DNA from: Lutimonas saemankumensis
GTDB taxonomy: Bacteria; Bacteroidota; Bacteroidia; Flavobacteriales; Flavobacteriaceae
NCBI RefSeq assembly: GCF_020171465.1
Contig: NZ_JAIUZR010000003.1
Location: 372,001-436,000, forward strand
Direction of reading: 5' to 3'
Length of the DNA stretch: 64,000 nt
A program made the position numbers and the translations under genes. Shown here piece by piece: positions 37,411 through 46,360 of the stretch; position 1 is the stretch's first letter, and each line of letters starts with the position of its first letter. The notes beneath the pieces are model-generated. The model was given only the letters and a program-made list of their open reading frames with translations, was not told the origin of the DNA and searched no databases.

Positions 37411-38184
37411 CTAAAGGCGGAGTGTGAAATGCTGTTTTTCTCTGCCCGTATGAAAGAAAACAAGCCCCCATTTAAAGGTGTCAACACTCAGTTTTACGGA
37501 GCCGTGATTCTTAATATACTCCCAGGCCTCTTCCATTTCAACCGACCAGTGAATGTCATCAAAGATAAAGATGCTATCCTCGTGAGCAGCTTTCAGGCAC
37601 TTTTCAAAATATTCAATGGTGGGCCTTTTTTGGTGATTACCGTCGAAAAAGATCAGATCGTATTGCTGGTTTTTCAGCACTAAATCCAGGGTTTTATCAA
37701 ACTTACCTTCAACAACCTTGATATTGTTCATTTTGAATTTCTCGAATTGTTTTTTAGCAACTCCGGCAGTAGACGAGCACCCTTCGAGCGTTGTGATCTT
37801 GGCCTCTGGGGCTCCAATACTCATATAAGCAGTTGAAATACCCAGTGAGGTCCCTATTTCCAGAACATTCTCCGGCCTAAAATAATGAAGGGTTTTGGCC
37901 AGAAGTTTGGCCCTCTTTTTTGAAATCCCGGCATTTTTTGCAATTTTGGAAACAGATCTTTTGTTTCCTTTAAAAACCTTTGATCCTGCCCCAAAATCCT
38001 GTACAATAACGGATTCCCTGGATTGATCGAGTTCTTTTCGAAATTGCCTTGCCTTACTGAAATCCAGAATGGATTTTCCGGATAATCCTTTTGTCAGATA
38101 ATCAAAAAGAAAAGGGGAGTGAACTCCGTATTGATTTTTAGAGGTTAGCAGGTAGTTAAAATAAGCTTTGACTGCATGCATCAC
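37411..38184 (-). CDS. O-methyltransferase-like class I SAM enzyme
   Basis: A 257-residue methyltransferase. SAM motif I is VLEIGTSLGISTAYM, the acidic motif II is ITTLEG, and YDLIFFDGNHQK and IFDDIHWS are typical of the O-methyltransferase/CmoM-like group. The first 60 residues (FNYLLTSKNQYGVHSPF) form a conserved N-terminal cap. Substrate is unknown. It is divergent from the Wza-type export gene across an 89-base spacer. ATG codons at 38184 and 38181 are equally possible starts. Confidence 0.8.
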   Translation of the reverse strand: MMHAVKAYFNYLLTSKNQYGVHSPFLFDYLTKGLSGKSILDFSKARQFRKELDQSRESVIVQDFGAGSKVFKGNKRSVSKIAKNAGISKKRAKLLAKTLHYFRPENVLEIGTSLGISTAYMSIGAPEAKITTLEGCSSTAGVAKKQFEKFKMNNIKVVEGKFDKTLDLVLKNQQYDLIFFDGNHQKRPTIEYFEKCLKAAHEDSIFIFDDIHWSVEMEEAWEYIKNHGSVKLSVDTFKWGLVFFHTGREKQHFTLRL

Positions 38185-38243
38185 AGTACAATTTTTATTT
38201 GCTAAATTAGAAAGAAAAATTATTCTAATATTAATTTAAAAAT

Positions 38244-38251
38244 TATATTTG
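38244..38251 (+). promoter_or_regulatory. Promoter -7-like TATATTTG before the export operon
   Basis: TATATTTG lies 22 bases before the ATG of the Wza-type gene, at the place expected for a flavobacterial promoter. A convincing -33 TTG is not seen, so it may be weak or controlled. Confidence 0.45.
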
Positions 38252-38273
38252 CCATTGACTCAAAAATGATAAT

Positions 38274-39062
38274 ATGAGGAAGATTATAGCAGTTTTATTG
38301 CTATTTGCCATGTTTACCTCCTGTATTCCATTGAAGAAACAGGTTTACTTTCAAGGGGAATTGGAACAAGCCGATTCCATAGCCAGGATTCAGGACCAGC
38401 CCTACAGAATGCAGGTGGATGATTTGATTGATATACAGATCAAATCTTCGGATGAGGATGTAAGTAAGGTTTTTAATCCTTCTATATCGGAAAATGCTCC
38501 TAATGCTGTCAATAGAAATGAGATTGGTGTATATTTTACATCCTATTCCGTGGATAAACATGGGAATATCAGATTACCTTATTTAGGGGATATCAATGTT
38601 TTGGGTTACACCACGAATGAAGTCCGTGAAAAGATCGACAAAGAGTTCGAAAAATATTTTAAGGACCCCAATGATGTCTTTGTTGAAGTGAGGTTGGCGG
38701 GGATACGCTACACGACCATTGGAGAAGTTGGAAAAACGGGTATCAATGTGTTATATTTGAACCAGGTAAACCTGGTCCAGGCCATTGCGGCTTCAGGAGA
38801 TATCAAAGTTACGGGTAACAGGGAAAATGTGCATGTGTACAGAAAGGGAATCGATGGTACCAAGAAGTATACGGTAAATATGCTGGATATCAATAGTTTT
38901 GATTCCAATAATTTCTTTATCCAACCCAATGATATTATCTATGTAGAGCCTCTCAAACAAAAATCCTGGGGTACGGGAACTTCAGGTATGCAGACCATTA
39001 CCTCGTTAATTGCCGTTTTGTCTTTGATCACAACAACCATATTATTAGTTAACGCATTATAG
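38274..39062 (+). CDS. wza: Wza-type polysaccharide export lipoprotein
   Basis: A 262-residue outer-membrane auxiliary (OMA) lipoprotein with lipobox FTSC (Cys17). The export motif YRMQVDDLIDIQIKS near 45 and the SLBB-like repeats (DKHGNIRLPYLGDINV, then TTIGEVGKTG and KVTGNRENVHVYRKG) follow. A C-terminal membrane helix (about 240-260, TSLIAVLSLITTTILLVNAL) is in the position of the Wza amphipathic outer-membrane helix. It starts a five-gene export and precursor run with Wzc seven bases downstream. Confidence 0.9.
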   Translation: MRKIIAVLLLFAMFTSCIPLKKQVYFQGELEQADSIARIQDQPYRMQVDDLIDIQIKSSDEDVSKVFNPSISENAPNAVNRNEIGVYFTSYSVDKHGNIRLPYLGDINVLGYTTNEVREKIDKEFEKYFKDPNDVFVEVRLAGIRYTTIGEVGKTGINVLYLNQVNLVQAIAASGDIKVTGNRENVHVYRKGIDGTKKYTVNMLDINSFDSNNFFIQPNDIIYVEPLKQKSWGTGTSGMQTITSLIAVLSLITTTILLVNAL

Positions 39063-39068
39063 AAATAA

Positions 39069-41519
39069 ATGAAGGAAGTCAACAAGTTCGATCTGGAAAT
39101 TCAGTCTTTCGATATCAAGGAATATCTCTATAAAATATTGGGTTACTGGAAGTTGTTCGCTGTGGTTATTGTTCTGGCCCTGATCATTGCCAAAATTGTA
39201 AATACTACCTCACAAAAAGTCTATAGCTTGAAGAGTTTGATTACGGTCAAGGATGAACAGAACCCTTTATTCTCCTCGAGTACCAATATTGCTTTTAACT
39301 GGGGAGGCCCAAGTGATAAGGTAGAAACCATTATTACCATTTTGCAGTCCAGAACTCATAATGAGAAAGTGGTTGATCAGCTGGATCTCACGCTGGATTA
39401 TTATTCGGAAGGAACTTTCCGTAAAGTGGATATTTATGGTAGATCTCCATTTAAGGTGACAATAGATACCATGAAGTATCAGTTACAGAATACGGATATG
39501 AAACTGGAGTTTCTGAGCAATTCAGAAGTTAGAATATCCTTTGAGATGGATGATGAGAACAACACCTTGATCAATTACGAGCTCAATGATACAAGGAAAA
39601 TAATTCCTGAAGAGATAGAATTCTCAGAGGTATTCCCCTTAAACAGTATGCTTGATTCCCCGTTTTTCTCCTTTGAAGTGGAACGAACTTATGAGGATGT
39701 TGATCTTACGGGCAGAGTCTATTACATCAGGTTCAATAATTTTGACGGTATTGTAAAGAGATACCAGAAAGTGGACGTAGCCACCCTAAAGAAAGGAACC
39801 TCCATCATTGAACTGAGTTTTGAAGGAGAGAACAAAAAGAAAATTGAAGATTTCTTAAATACAACGGTAAATGTTCTTGACAAGGATCAGCGTGAACAGA
39901 AAATTAAATACGCACTGCGAACCCAGGAATATATTGATACCTTGTTTCAGATAGAGGCCAATAGCCTTAAGACGATCGAAACCGATCTTGGCGATTATAA
40001 ACAAAAGAACAAGATCTATAATCTGTCGGTTGAGGGAACTACGCTTCTCAATGAGGTTACATTACTTGATCACGAATCCCAACAGATTTTAAACCGAATC
40101 GATTATTTGAATAATCTGGAGCGTTACCTCACAACCAACAGCGTAATCAACAGCGAATACATTCCGGCACCCGCTTTGGTAGAGATGGAAGATCCGGGAA
40201 TTGTGACTAGTGTGAATAATTTAATTATGCTGGCAAAGACCCGGGAAGGTTTGGAAAAAAAGGTGAAACCTTCTTACCCGCCATTGATCAGGGTTAATGA
40301 CCAAATTGAACTTGAGAGCCAGATTCTTCTGGAGCAAATTAGTTCTTTAAAAAAAATCACCCAGGACAAACTGAACAGTGTAAATCGTAGAATGGCGAAT
40401 ACAAATGCCAAACTGGGGAGCCTGAATCCCAAGGAGCAGCAGCTGCTTAATTTTCAAAGGAAATACAATATTACGGAATCAAACTACAACTATTTAAAGC
40501 AAAAAAGTTATGAGGCCGGTACCGCAATTGCTGCCAACGTATCGGATATAAAGATTCTGGATAAGGCTAAAGACACGGGCCAGTTACCCATTAAGCCCAA
40601 GAATTCATTTAATTATTTAATCGCTTTGATGCTTGGCCTGATGTTACCGATGCTTTATGTTTTGACTAAGGAAACCCTGAATAATAAATTTCAATCTGTT
40701 GAGGAGATCGAGAAGGAATATAAAATTCCTGTTTTAGGGGTCATAGGTAAGAATAAATATGATAAAGATCGATTGATTGTTCACAGAAAACCAAATTCAA
40801 CGGTTGCGGAATCCTTCAGGGCGCTGCGTTCCAATATTCAATTCCTGTTTCAAACCAGGAATCAATCCCGAACCATTGTGATCACTTCCTCTGTGAGCGG
40901 GGAAGGTAAAACCCTGTGTGCTGAAAATATGGCTACGGTTTTTGCTTTGAGTGGTAAGAAAACCATACTGGTCGGACTGGACCTTCGTAAACCTAAGATG
41001 CATACCGATTTTGGAGCCGACAACAAAATAGGAGTGGTAAATTACCTTATTGGTGAGAATACACTTGAAGAGATTACGATTCCTTCAGGCATTGAAAATC
41101 TTGAGCTGATCACTTCAGGGCCCGTACCACCAAATCCCTCGGAACTTCTTATAAGTGATCAGACCTCGACACTTTTTGAGAATCTCAAGGAAAAGTATGA
41201 ATATATCATTATAGATACGCCTCCTGTGGGGCTGGTTGCCGACGCCCTGGAATTGTTCAAGTATTCTGATGCCATTATCTATATGATCCGACAAAATTAT
41301 ACACAACGGGGCATGCCGAAAATGATTGACGGGAAATATGAGAATGGTGAGGTAAAACATATAAGCTATGTCTTGAATGATTTTCAAGTACAGAACCGGT
41401 ACGGGGGCACTTATGGATATGGATATGGATACGGATATGGTTATGGGAAATACGGTAACGGATATCATAAAGATGAACGCTTAGGTTGGTTTAAGAAATT
41501 AAGAAAGAGGTTTACCTGA
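39069..41519 (+). CDS. wzc: Wzc-type tyrosine kinase / chain-length regulator
   Basis: An 816-residue inner-membrane protein. The Wzz-like N-terminal half has membrane segments near 31-48 and 515-535 flanking a long coiled-coil region. The BY-kinase domain follows: Walker A around 609-616 in SGEGKT, Walker A' near 641 in GLDLRKPK and Walker B in YIIIDTPPVG. The Tyr-rich end, YGYGYG repeats from 41412 to 41447, is the autophosphorylation tail. It controls polymer length and export together with Wza. Confidence 0.92.
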   Translation: MKEVNKFDLEIQSFDIKEYLYKILGYWKLFAVVIVLALIIAKIVNTTSQKVYSLKSLITVKDEQNPLFSSSTNIAFNWGGPSDKVETIITILQSRTHNEKVVDQLDLTLDYYSEGTFRKVDIYGRSPFKVTIDTMKYQLQNTDMKLEFLSNSEVRISFEMDDENNTLINYELNDTRKIIPEEIEFSEVFPLNSMLDSPFFSFEVERTYEDVDLTGRVYYIRFNNFDGIVKRYQKVDVATLKKGTSIIELSFEGENKKKIEDFLNTTVNVLDKDQREQKIKYALRTQEYIDTLFQIEANSLKTIETDLGDYKQKNKIYNLSVEGTTLLNEVTLLDHESQQILNRIDYLNNLERYLTTNSVINSEYIPAPALVEMEDPGIVTSVNNLIMLAKTREGLEKKVKPSYPPLIRVNDQIELESQILLEQISSLKKITQDKLNSVNRRMANTNAKLGSLNPKEQQLLNFQRKYNITESNYNYLKQKSYEAGTAIAANVSDIKILDKAKDTGQLPIKPKNSFNYLIALMLGLMLPMLYVLTKETLNNKFQSVEEIEKEYKIPVLGVIGKNKYDKDRLIVHRKPNSTVAESFRALRSNIQFLFQTRNQSRTIVITSSVSGEGKTLCAENMATVFALSGKKTILVGLDLRKPKMHTDFGADNKIGVVNYLIGENTLEEITIPSGIENLELITSGPVPPNPSELLISDQTSTLFENLKEKYEYIIIDTPPVGLVADALELFKYSDAIIYMIRQNYTQRGMPKMIDGKYENGEVKHISYVLNDFQVQNRYGGTYGYGYGYGYGYGKYGNGYHKDERLGWFKKLRKRFT
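41412..41447. repeat. Hexanucleotide repeat encoding the Tyr-Gly tail of Wzc
   Basis: Six tandem copies of TATGGA-like units (TATGGA three times, then TACGGA, TATGGT, TATGGG) encode YGYGYGYGYGYG. Copy number change would not shift the frame but would change the number of phosphorylatable tyrosines. Confidence 0.9.
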
Positions 41520-41539
41520 TTATTGGGTGATTTACGAAT

Positions 41540-42145
41540 ATGAACCAGGGTTTAACATCATGGCAAAAGTTTATAAAGAGATTATTTGATCTCTTTTTTT
41601 CTTTTATTGGAATGATATTATTTTTCATTCCTGTTCTTGGTTTAATTTTAATGGCCACAATATCTACGCATAAAATCGGTTTATATTGGCAGGAACGTGT
41701 CGGTTATGACGGAAAAGTTTTTACCATTTTTAAGATCAGAACCATGAAAGCTGACAGCAATGAGAGCCGAATTACTATGATGAATGATCCGAGAATAACC
41801 GGTACAGGAAGATTTTTAAGAAAATACAAGCTGGATGAAATTCCTCAGTTGTGGAACGTTTTTTTGGGAAGCATGAGCCTTGTTGGCCCCAGACCGGATG
41901 TCCCGGGATATGCGGACAAGCTCAAAGGAGAAGATAGGTTGATTCTCTCCGTGAAACCCGGAATTACCGGGCCGGCAACCTTAAAATATAAAAATGAAGA
42001 TGAGCTTTTGTCTCGAACTTCAGAACCTGAAAAATACAATGATGAGGTTATCTGGAAAGACAAGGTTAGAATAAATAAGGAATATATCAGGAATTGGTCT
42101 TTGAAAGGTGATCTCATATACCTTAAAAGAACAATTTTTAATTAG
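41540..42145 (+). CDS. Initiating sugar-phosphate transferase (polyprenyl-phosphate type)
   Basis: A 201-residue monotopic membrane enzyme that moves a sugar-phosphate from a nucleotide sugar to undecaprenyl phosphate, the first step of polymer assembly. One N-terminal membrane helix (21-45) precedes the catalytic core QERVGYDGKVFTIFKIRTM, the family motif KYKLDEIPQLWNV with the Asp-Glu pair, and MSLVGPRPD. It is the short form without an N-terminal membrane bundle, like WcaJ-C/PglC. The sugar donor is unknown. Confidence 0.88.
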   Translation: MNQGLTSWQKFIKRLFDLFFSFIGMILFFIPVLGLILMATISTHKIGLYWQERVGYDGKVFTIFKIRTMKADSNESRITMMNDPRITGTGRFLRKYKLDEIPQLWNVFLGSMSLVGPRPDVPGYADKLKGEDRLILSVKPGITGPATLKYKNEDELLSRTSEPEKYNDEVIWKDKVRINKEYIRNWSLKGDLIYLKRTIFN

Positions 42146-42170
42146 ATTTGTAAATCGAAAAATTGAAATA

Positions 42171-43472
42171 ATGAAGGATTTAAAAATTGCTATCATTGGC
42201 CTGGGCTATGTGGGCCTTCCATTAGCAGTGGAATTTGCCAAGAAATATCAGGTTGTTGGCTTTGATATTAATCAGCAACGCGTCAGGGAATTAAGAAAAA
42301 ATATTGACCTTACACTTGAAACGACTTCAGAGGAACTGGCCGGAGTTAATGTAAATTCAGTTGAGGTATTGAGAAAGGATTCGAAGGGTTTATGGATTTC
42401 CAATGAATTAAAGGATATTCAGGATTCCAACTTTTATGTGGTCACTGTCCCTACACCTGTAGATAAGAACAATCGACCTGATCTTACACCACTATATAAA
42501 GCCAGCGAGACTGTTGGCAGGGTACTTTCAAAAGACGATATTGTGGTTTATGAATCTACGGTTTTTCCGGGAGCTACTGAAGATGAATGCAGGCCAATTC
42601 TGGAAAAGTTCTCAGGATTGACTTTTAATAAAGATTTTTATCTGGGTTATTCTCCGGAAAGAATAAATCCGGGTGATAAGGAACATACGGTAACCAAGAT
42701 CTTAAAAGTGACTTCGGGATCAACCCCGGAAATAGGAAAGTTCGTTGATGATGTATATAAATCTGTAATTGTTGCAGGAACCCATCTTGCCCCTTGTATC
42801 AAAGTTGCTGAAGCGGCAAAGGTTATTGAAAATTCGCAGCGTGATGTGAATATTGCTTTTGTAAATGAGTTATCCAAGATATTCAGGTTAATGAACATCG
42901 ATACCAATGATGTATTAGAGGCTGCGGGAACCAAATGGAATTTCCTGCCATTCAGGCCAGGCCTTGTTGGAGGGCATTGTATAGGCGTGGATCCTTATTA
43001 TCTTGCGCACAAGGCCATGGAGCTGGGTTACAACCCCGAAATCATCTTGTCGGGGCGAAGATTAAATGACAGCATGGGGCCTTATGTGGCTCAGGAAACC
43101 ATCAAATTGATGATCAAAAAAGGAATAAAAATTTACGGGTCCCATGTTTTGGTTCTTGGAATAACCTTTAAGGAAGATTGTCCTGACATAAGAAATTCCA
43201 GGGCCATTGATATCATTGATGAACTGAAGTCTTATTCGGTGAATGTTGATGTTTACGACCCCTGGGCCTCAAAAGATGAGGTTCATGACGAGTACGGAAT
43301 AGATCTCCTGGATAAGGAAGAAGCCATAGACAAGAAATATGATGGTGTTGTGCTGGCGGTATCACATAAGGAATTTTTGTCTTTTGATTTTAAAAAGTAC
43401 TGTAACGAGGATTTTGTCATGTTTGACGTAAAATCCATTTTGGAAAAAGGAATAGCTGATAGCAGATTGTAG
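42171..43472 (+). CDS. UDP-N-acetyl-D-glucosamine/galactosamine 6-dehydrogenase
   Basis: About 433 residues from ATG 42171, which begins KDLKIAIIGLGYVGLP; an ATG at 42108 would add 21 unmatched residues. It oxidises C6 of a UDP-sugar to the uronate in two NAD steps. The Rossmann motif GLGYVGLP, VPTPVDKNNRPDLTPL, PGATEDECRPIL and the active-site Cys in GGHCIGVDPYYL are all present. The family members TviB and WbpO act on UDP-GlcNAc/GalNAc and the similarity is to that group. Substrate choice is not fixed by sequence. Confidence 0.87.
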   Translation: MKDLKIAIIGLGYVGLPLAVEFAKKYQVVGFDINQQRVRELRKNIDLTLETTSEELAGVNVNSVEVLRKDSKGLWISNELKDIQDSNFYVVTVPTPVDKNNRPDLTPLYKASETVGRVLSKDDIVVYESTVFPGATEDECRPILEKFSGLTFNKDFYLGYSPERINPGDKEHTVTKILKVTSGSTPEIGKFVDDVYKSVIVAGTHLAPCIKVAEAAKVIENSQRDVNIAFVNELSKIFRLMNIDTNDVLEAAGTKWNFLPFRPGLVGGHCIGVDPYYLAHKAMELGYNPEIILSGRRLNDSMGPYVAQETIKLMIKKGIKIYGSHVLVLGITFKEDCPDIRNSRAIDIIDELKSYSVNVDVYDPWASKDEVHDEYGIDLLDKEEAIDKKYDGVVLAVSHKEFLSFDFKKYCNEDFVMFDVKSILEKGIADSRL

Positions 43473-43481
43473 AACATTTTA

Positions 43482-44546
43482 ATGTCGAATATGAAAGTTT
43501 TAGTTACCGGAGCAGCCGGTTTTATTGGCCACCACTTGAGTAAACTACTTGTAAAGGAAGGTTACGAGGTTATAGGTATCGACAACATCAATGATTATTA
43601 TGATCCTAAGCTTAAGCTGGCCAGGCTGGAGGATATGAATTTGGATACGGATAATATTCAATATAATGTCCCCATTACTGGAGATATCGAATTTATAAAA
43701 CTTGATTTAACGGATAAGGATGAGATTCGGAATCTTTTTGAAGTTCATCGGTTTGATTATGTGGTAAACCTCGCGGCGCAAGCTGGTGTGAGATATTCTC
43801 TGATCAATCCACATTCTTATGTGGACAGCAACATCACAGGTTTTCTGAATATTTTGGAGGCCTGCAGAGCCTTCCCGGTTAAACATCTGGTATATGCCTC
43901 CTCGAGTTCGGTCTATGGATTGAATGAAGATGTCCCTTTTAAGACAAGCCATCACACGGATCATCCTTTGGCCATGTATGCGGCGAGTAAAAAGGCCAAT
44001 GAAATGATGGCGCATTCCTATTCTCAGTTGTATGGTATCCCGACAACTGGATTACGGTTTTTTACGGTTTACGGACCATGGGGGCGACCGGACATGGCGC
44101 TGCATATTTTTACAAAAGCCATTGCGGAAGACAAGGAGTTTGAGGTGTTTAACTATGGGAAAATGAGTCGGGACTTTACTTATGTTGCTGACATCGTGGA
44201 AAGTGTAAAAAGATTGATTCCGCTGCCACCCAAGCCCAATAACCCCGATTTTGACCCCAAAGATCCGGATCCTTCGATAAGTTCGGCACCCTATCAGATT
44301 TTCAATATTGGAAACAACAGCCCCGTGGCCTTAATGGACTATGTTCATGCGGTTGAGGAAGCCCTTGGTAAAAAAGGAAAAATTATTTACAAAGAATTAC
44401 AACCAGGAGATGTTCCGTCTACCTACGCTGATGTTCAAGGTTTATACGATTATATAGATTTTAAGCCATCTACTACCATAAAGGAGGGTATTAAGGCTTT
44501 TGTTGATAGATATCTCATACTAAATAAAATGAATAAGGATGAATAA
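43482..44546 (+). CDS. UDP-glucuronate 4-epimerase-like NAD epimerase
   Basis: A 354-residue extended SDR. The NAD motif is TGAAGFIGHH, the acid pair region is NINDYYDPKLK, and the catalytic SSSVYG, YAASK and YGPWGRPDM are those of UDP-glucuronate 4-epimerases. It interconverts UDP-GlcA and UDP-GalA, or the N-acetyl forms. It sits nine bases after the dehydrogenase, giving a two-step route to a galacturonate-type donor. ATG codons at 43482 and 43491 are both possible. Confidence 0.87.
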   Translation: MSNMKVLVTGAAGFIGHHLSKLLVKEGYEVIGIDNINDYYDPKLKLARLEDMNLDTDNIQYNVPITGDIEFIKLDLTDKDEIRNLFEVHRFDYVVNLAAQAGVRYSLINPHSYVDSNITGFLNILEACRAFPVKHLVYASSSSVYGLNEDVPFKTSHHTDHPLAMYAASKKANEMMAHSYSQLYGIPTTGLRFFTVYGPWGRPDMALHIFTKAIAEDKEFEVFNYGKMSRDFTYVADIVESVKRLIPLPPKPNNPDFDPKDPDPSISSAPYQIFNIGNNSPVALMDYVHAVEEALGKKGKIIYKELQPGDVPSTYADVQGLYDYIDFKPSTTIKEGIKAFVDRYLILNKMNKDE

Positions 44547-45339
44547 ATCCCTTAAAATAGCTGTTGAAGCAGCGGTCAAAGGAGGTGAAGCTATTATGAC
44601 GGTTTACGCTCAGGATGATCTTGGTGTCGAATTCAAGGATGACCAGTCCCCGTTGACCCTGGCGGATAAAAAATGCAATGATATTATAAATTCTTATCTG
44701 GAAAAGACGGAATTTCCTGTTATCAGTGAGGAGAATAAATTACTTTCCTTTGAAGAAAGAAAGGGATGGGATACCTGCTGGATCGTTGACCCCCTAGACG
44801 GTACGAAGGAATTCGTCAAAAGGAATGGCGAGTTTACGGTCAATATTGCCCTGATTCAAAAGGGTAAACCACTTTTAGGGGTTATCTATGTTCCGGATAC
44901 CAAGGAGCTTTATGTTGCAGATGTAAGAAATTCCATGGCTTCAAAATTTAAACTTAATGAGCATTCTGTCAGAGCTGAAGATCTTGACTTTGATAAAAAC
45001 CGGATAGAACCTAACAGGGAGTTATCAGTAGCCGTTAATGTGGTGGGAAGCCGTTCTCATATGAATGATGCGACCTCAGAATTTGTTCAGTCCTTATCCA
45101 ATCAGTTCGAGGAGGTAAATATCGTGTCTAAGGGAAGTTCCCTAAAATTTTGCCTGGTTGCGGAAGGAAAGGCCGATGTTTATCCTAGATTTGCACCTAC
45201 CATGGAATGGGATACGGCTGCTGGGCAGGCCATTTGTGAAGCTGTTGGACTCGAAGTTATATCCAAGGAAACGGATGAACCTTTGTTATACAACAAAGAG
45301 AATCTTTTGAACCCCTGGTTTATCGTGAAACAAGCATGA
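44539..45339 (+). CDS. cysQ: 3'(2'),5'-bisphosphate nucleotidase
   Basis: A 266-residue inositol-monophosphatase-fold enzyme that hydrolyses PAP to AMP. Metal motifs are ISEENK (Glu), VDPLDGTKEF (Asp and Thr) and EWDTAAGQAI (Asp). PAP is the by-product of sulfotransferases and PAPS reductase and is toxic if it accumulates. The gene overlaps the epimerase gene by eight bases and the next gene by four. This links PAPS use to the polysaccharide locus. Confidence 0.9.
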   Translation: MNKSLKIAVEAAVKGGEAIMTVYAQDDLGVEFKDDQSPLTLADKKCNDIINSYLEKTEFPVISEENKLLSFEERKGWDTCWIVDPLDGTKEFVKRNGEFTVNIALIQKGKPLLGVIYVPDTKELYVADVRNSMASKFKLNEHSVRAEDLDFDKNRIEPNRELSVAVNVVGSRSHMNDATSEFVQSLSNQFEEVNIVSKGSSLKFCLVAEGKADVYPRFAPTMEWDTAAGQAICEAVGLEVISKETDEPLLYNKENLLNPWFIVKQA

Positions 45340-45770
45340 AGGATCAGTCTCGTAAAAGACATATTGCGAAAACATTAACCTGGAGAGTGGTTGGAACCAT
45401 GGATACCATACTGATTTCCTGGTTTATCTCGGGAAATCCGTTTACGGGATTAAAAATTGGATTCTCTGAGCTGGTCACTAAAATGATTCTTTATTATGCC
45501 CATGAGAGAGTCTGGTTTAAGTTAAATTTGACCCGTGACGGAAAATTACTTGAGAGCCGTAAACGTCATTTTGGAAAAACAATTACCTGGAGAATTGTTG
45601 GAACACTGGATACCATAGTTCTGGCTTGGATCATTTCCGGAAATCCTTTGACCGGATTTAAGATTGGAATTACAGAGGTGATTACAAAAATGATTTTATA
45701 TTACCTTCACGAACGAGTATGGCATAAAAGCAAGTTGGGACTGGTATCAGAAAATGTGGAAACAGCATGA
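45336..45770 (+). CDS. Membrane protein with two tandem DUF2061 domains
   Basis: A 144-residue protein that is an internal duplication. Residues 6-61 and 74-129 share the pattern RKRHxxKTxTWRxVGTxDT and the ending KMILYYxHERVWxK. Each half has two hydrophobic stretches (about 20-30 and 38-52 in the first half). DUF2061 proteins are small predicted membrane proteins of unknown function. The duplication is old, as the DNA halves have diverged. It is locked between cysQ and cysC by ATGA overlaps, so a role in sulfate activation or transport is plausible but unproven. Confidence 0.85.
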   Translation: MKDQSRKRHIAKTLTWRVVGTMDTILISWFISGNPFTGLKIGFSELVTKMILYYAHERVWFKLNLTRDGKLLESRKRHFGKTITWRIVGTLDTIVLAWIISGNPLTGFKIGITEVITKMILYYLHERVWHKSKLGLVSENVETA

Positions 45771-46360
45771 AAGAAAATATAATCAGACATAAATACACGA
45801 TTTCCAAAGAAGAGCGTAAAAAACTCCTGAATCAAAATTCCTTCTTACTTTGGTTCACCGGACTTTCGGGTTCGGGAAAATCTACGATCGCCAATGGCCT
45901 GGAAAGAAAATTGTATGAAGAGGGTTTTAAGACTTATACCCTGGACGGGGATAATGTTAGAAAAGGAATAAACAGTGACCTTGATTTCAGCCCTGAAGGA
46001 CGTAAGGAAAATATACGCCGAATTGCCGAAGTAGCTGGTTTAATGGTGGATTCAGGCATCATAGTGCTGGCAGCATTCGTATCACCCTATAAAAAAGATA
46101 GGGAATTCATTGCCAATGTAGTTGGAAATGATAACTTTGTCGAGATTTTTGTAAACACTTCCTTAGAAGAATGCGAAAAAAGGGATGTAAAGGGCCTTTA
46201 CAAAAAGGCAAGGGCCGGGGAGATCAAAGATTTTACCGGAGTTAACGCACCTTATGAGGCTCCGGAGAATCCGGAAGTAGAGATTGTTACAGACAATTTA
46301 TCCATTGAAGAAAGCGTTATGAAAATTTATAACAGTATAAGAACAAAATTAGCGTTATGA
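45767..46360 (+). CDS. cysC: Adenylylsulfate (APS) kinase
   Basis: A 197-residue P-loop kinase that phosphorylates APS to PAPS. Walker A is GLSGSGKST (residues 32-40), the APS-binding region is LDGDNVRKGINSDLDFSPEGR and FVSPYKKDRE, with the lid FTGVNAPYEAP. It overlaps both the DUF2061 gene and cysD by ATGA. PAPS is the sulfate donor for sulfotransferases. Confidence 0.94.
   Translation: MKENIIRHKYTISKEERKKLLNQNSFLLWFTGLSGSGKSTIANGLERKLYEEGFKTYTLDGDNVRKGINSDLDFSPEGRKENIRRIAEVAGLMVDSGIIVLAAFVSPYKKDREFIANVVGNDNFVEIFVNTSLEECEKRDVKGLYKKARAGEIKDFTGVNAPYEAPENPEVEIVTDNLSIEESVMKIYNSIRTKLAL

Noticed and set aside
41412-41447. Possible CRISPR or satellite repeat
   Set aside because: The repeat is coding (Tyr-Gly tail), only 36 bases, with no spacers.
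42108-42170. Upstream ATG for the UDP-sugar dehydrogenase
   Set aside because: It would overlap the preceding transferase and add 21 residues in front of the Rossmann strand, which family members begin at KIAIIGLGYVG.
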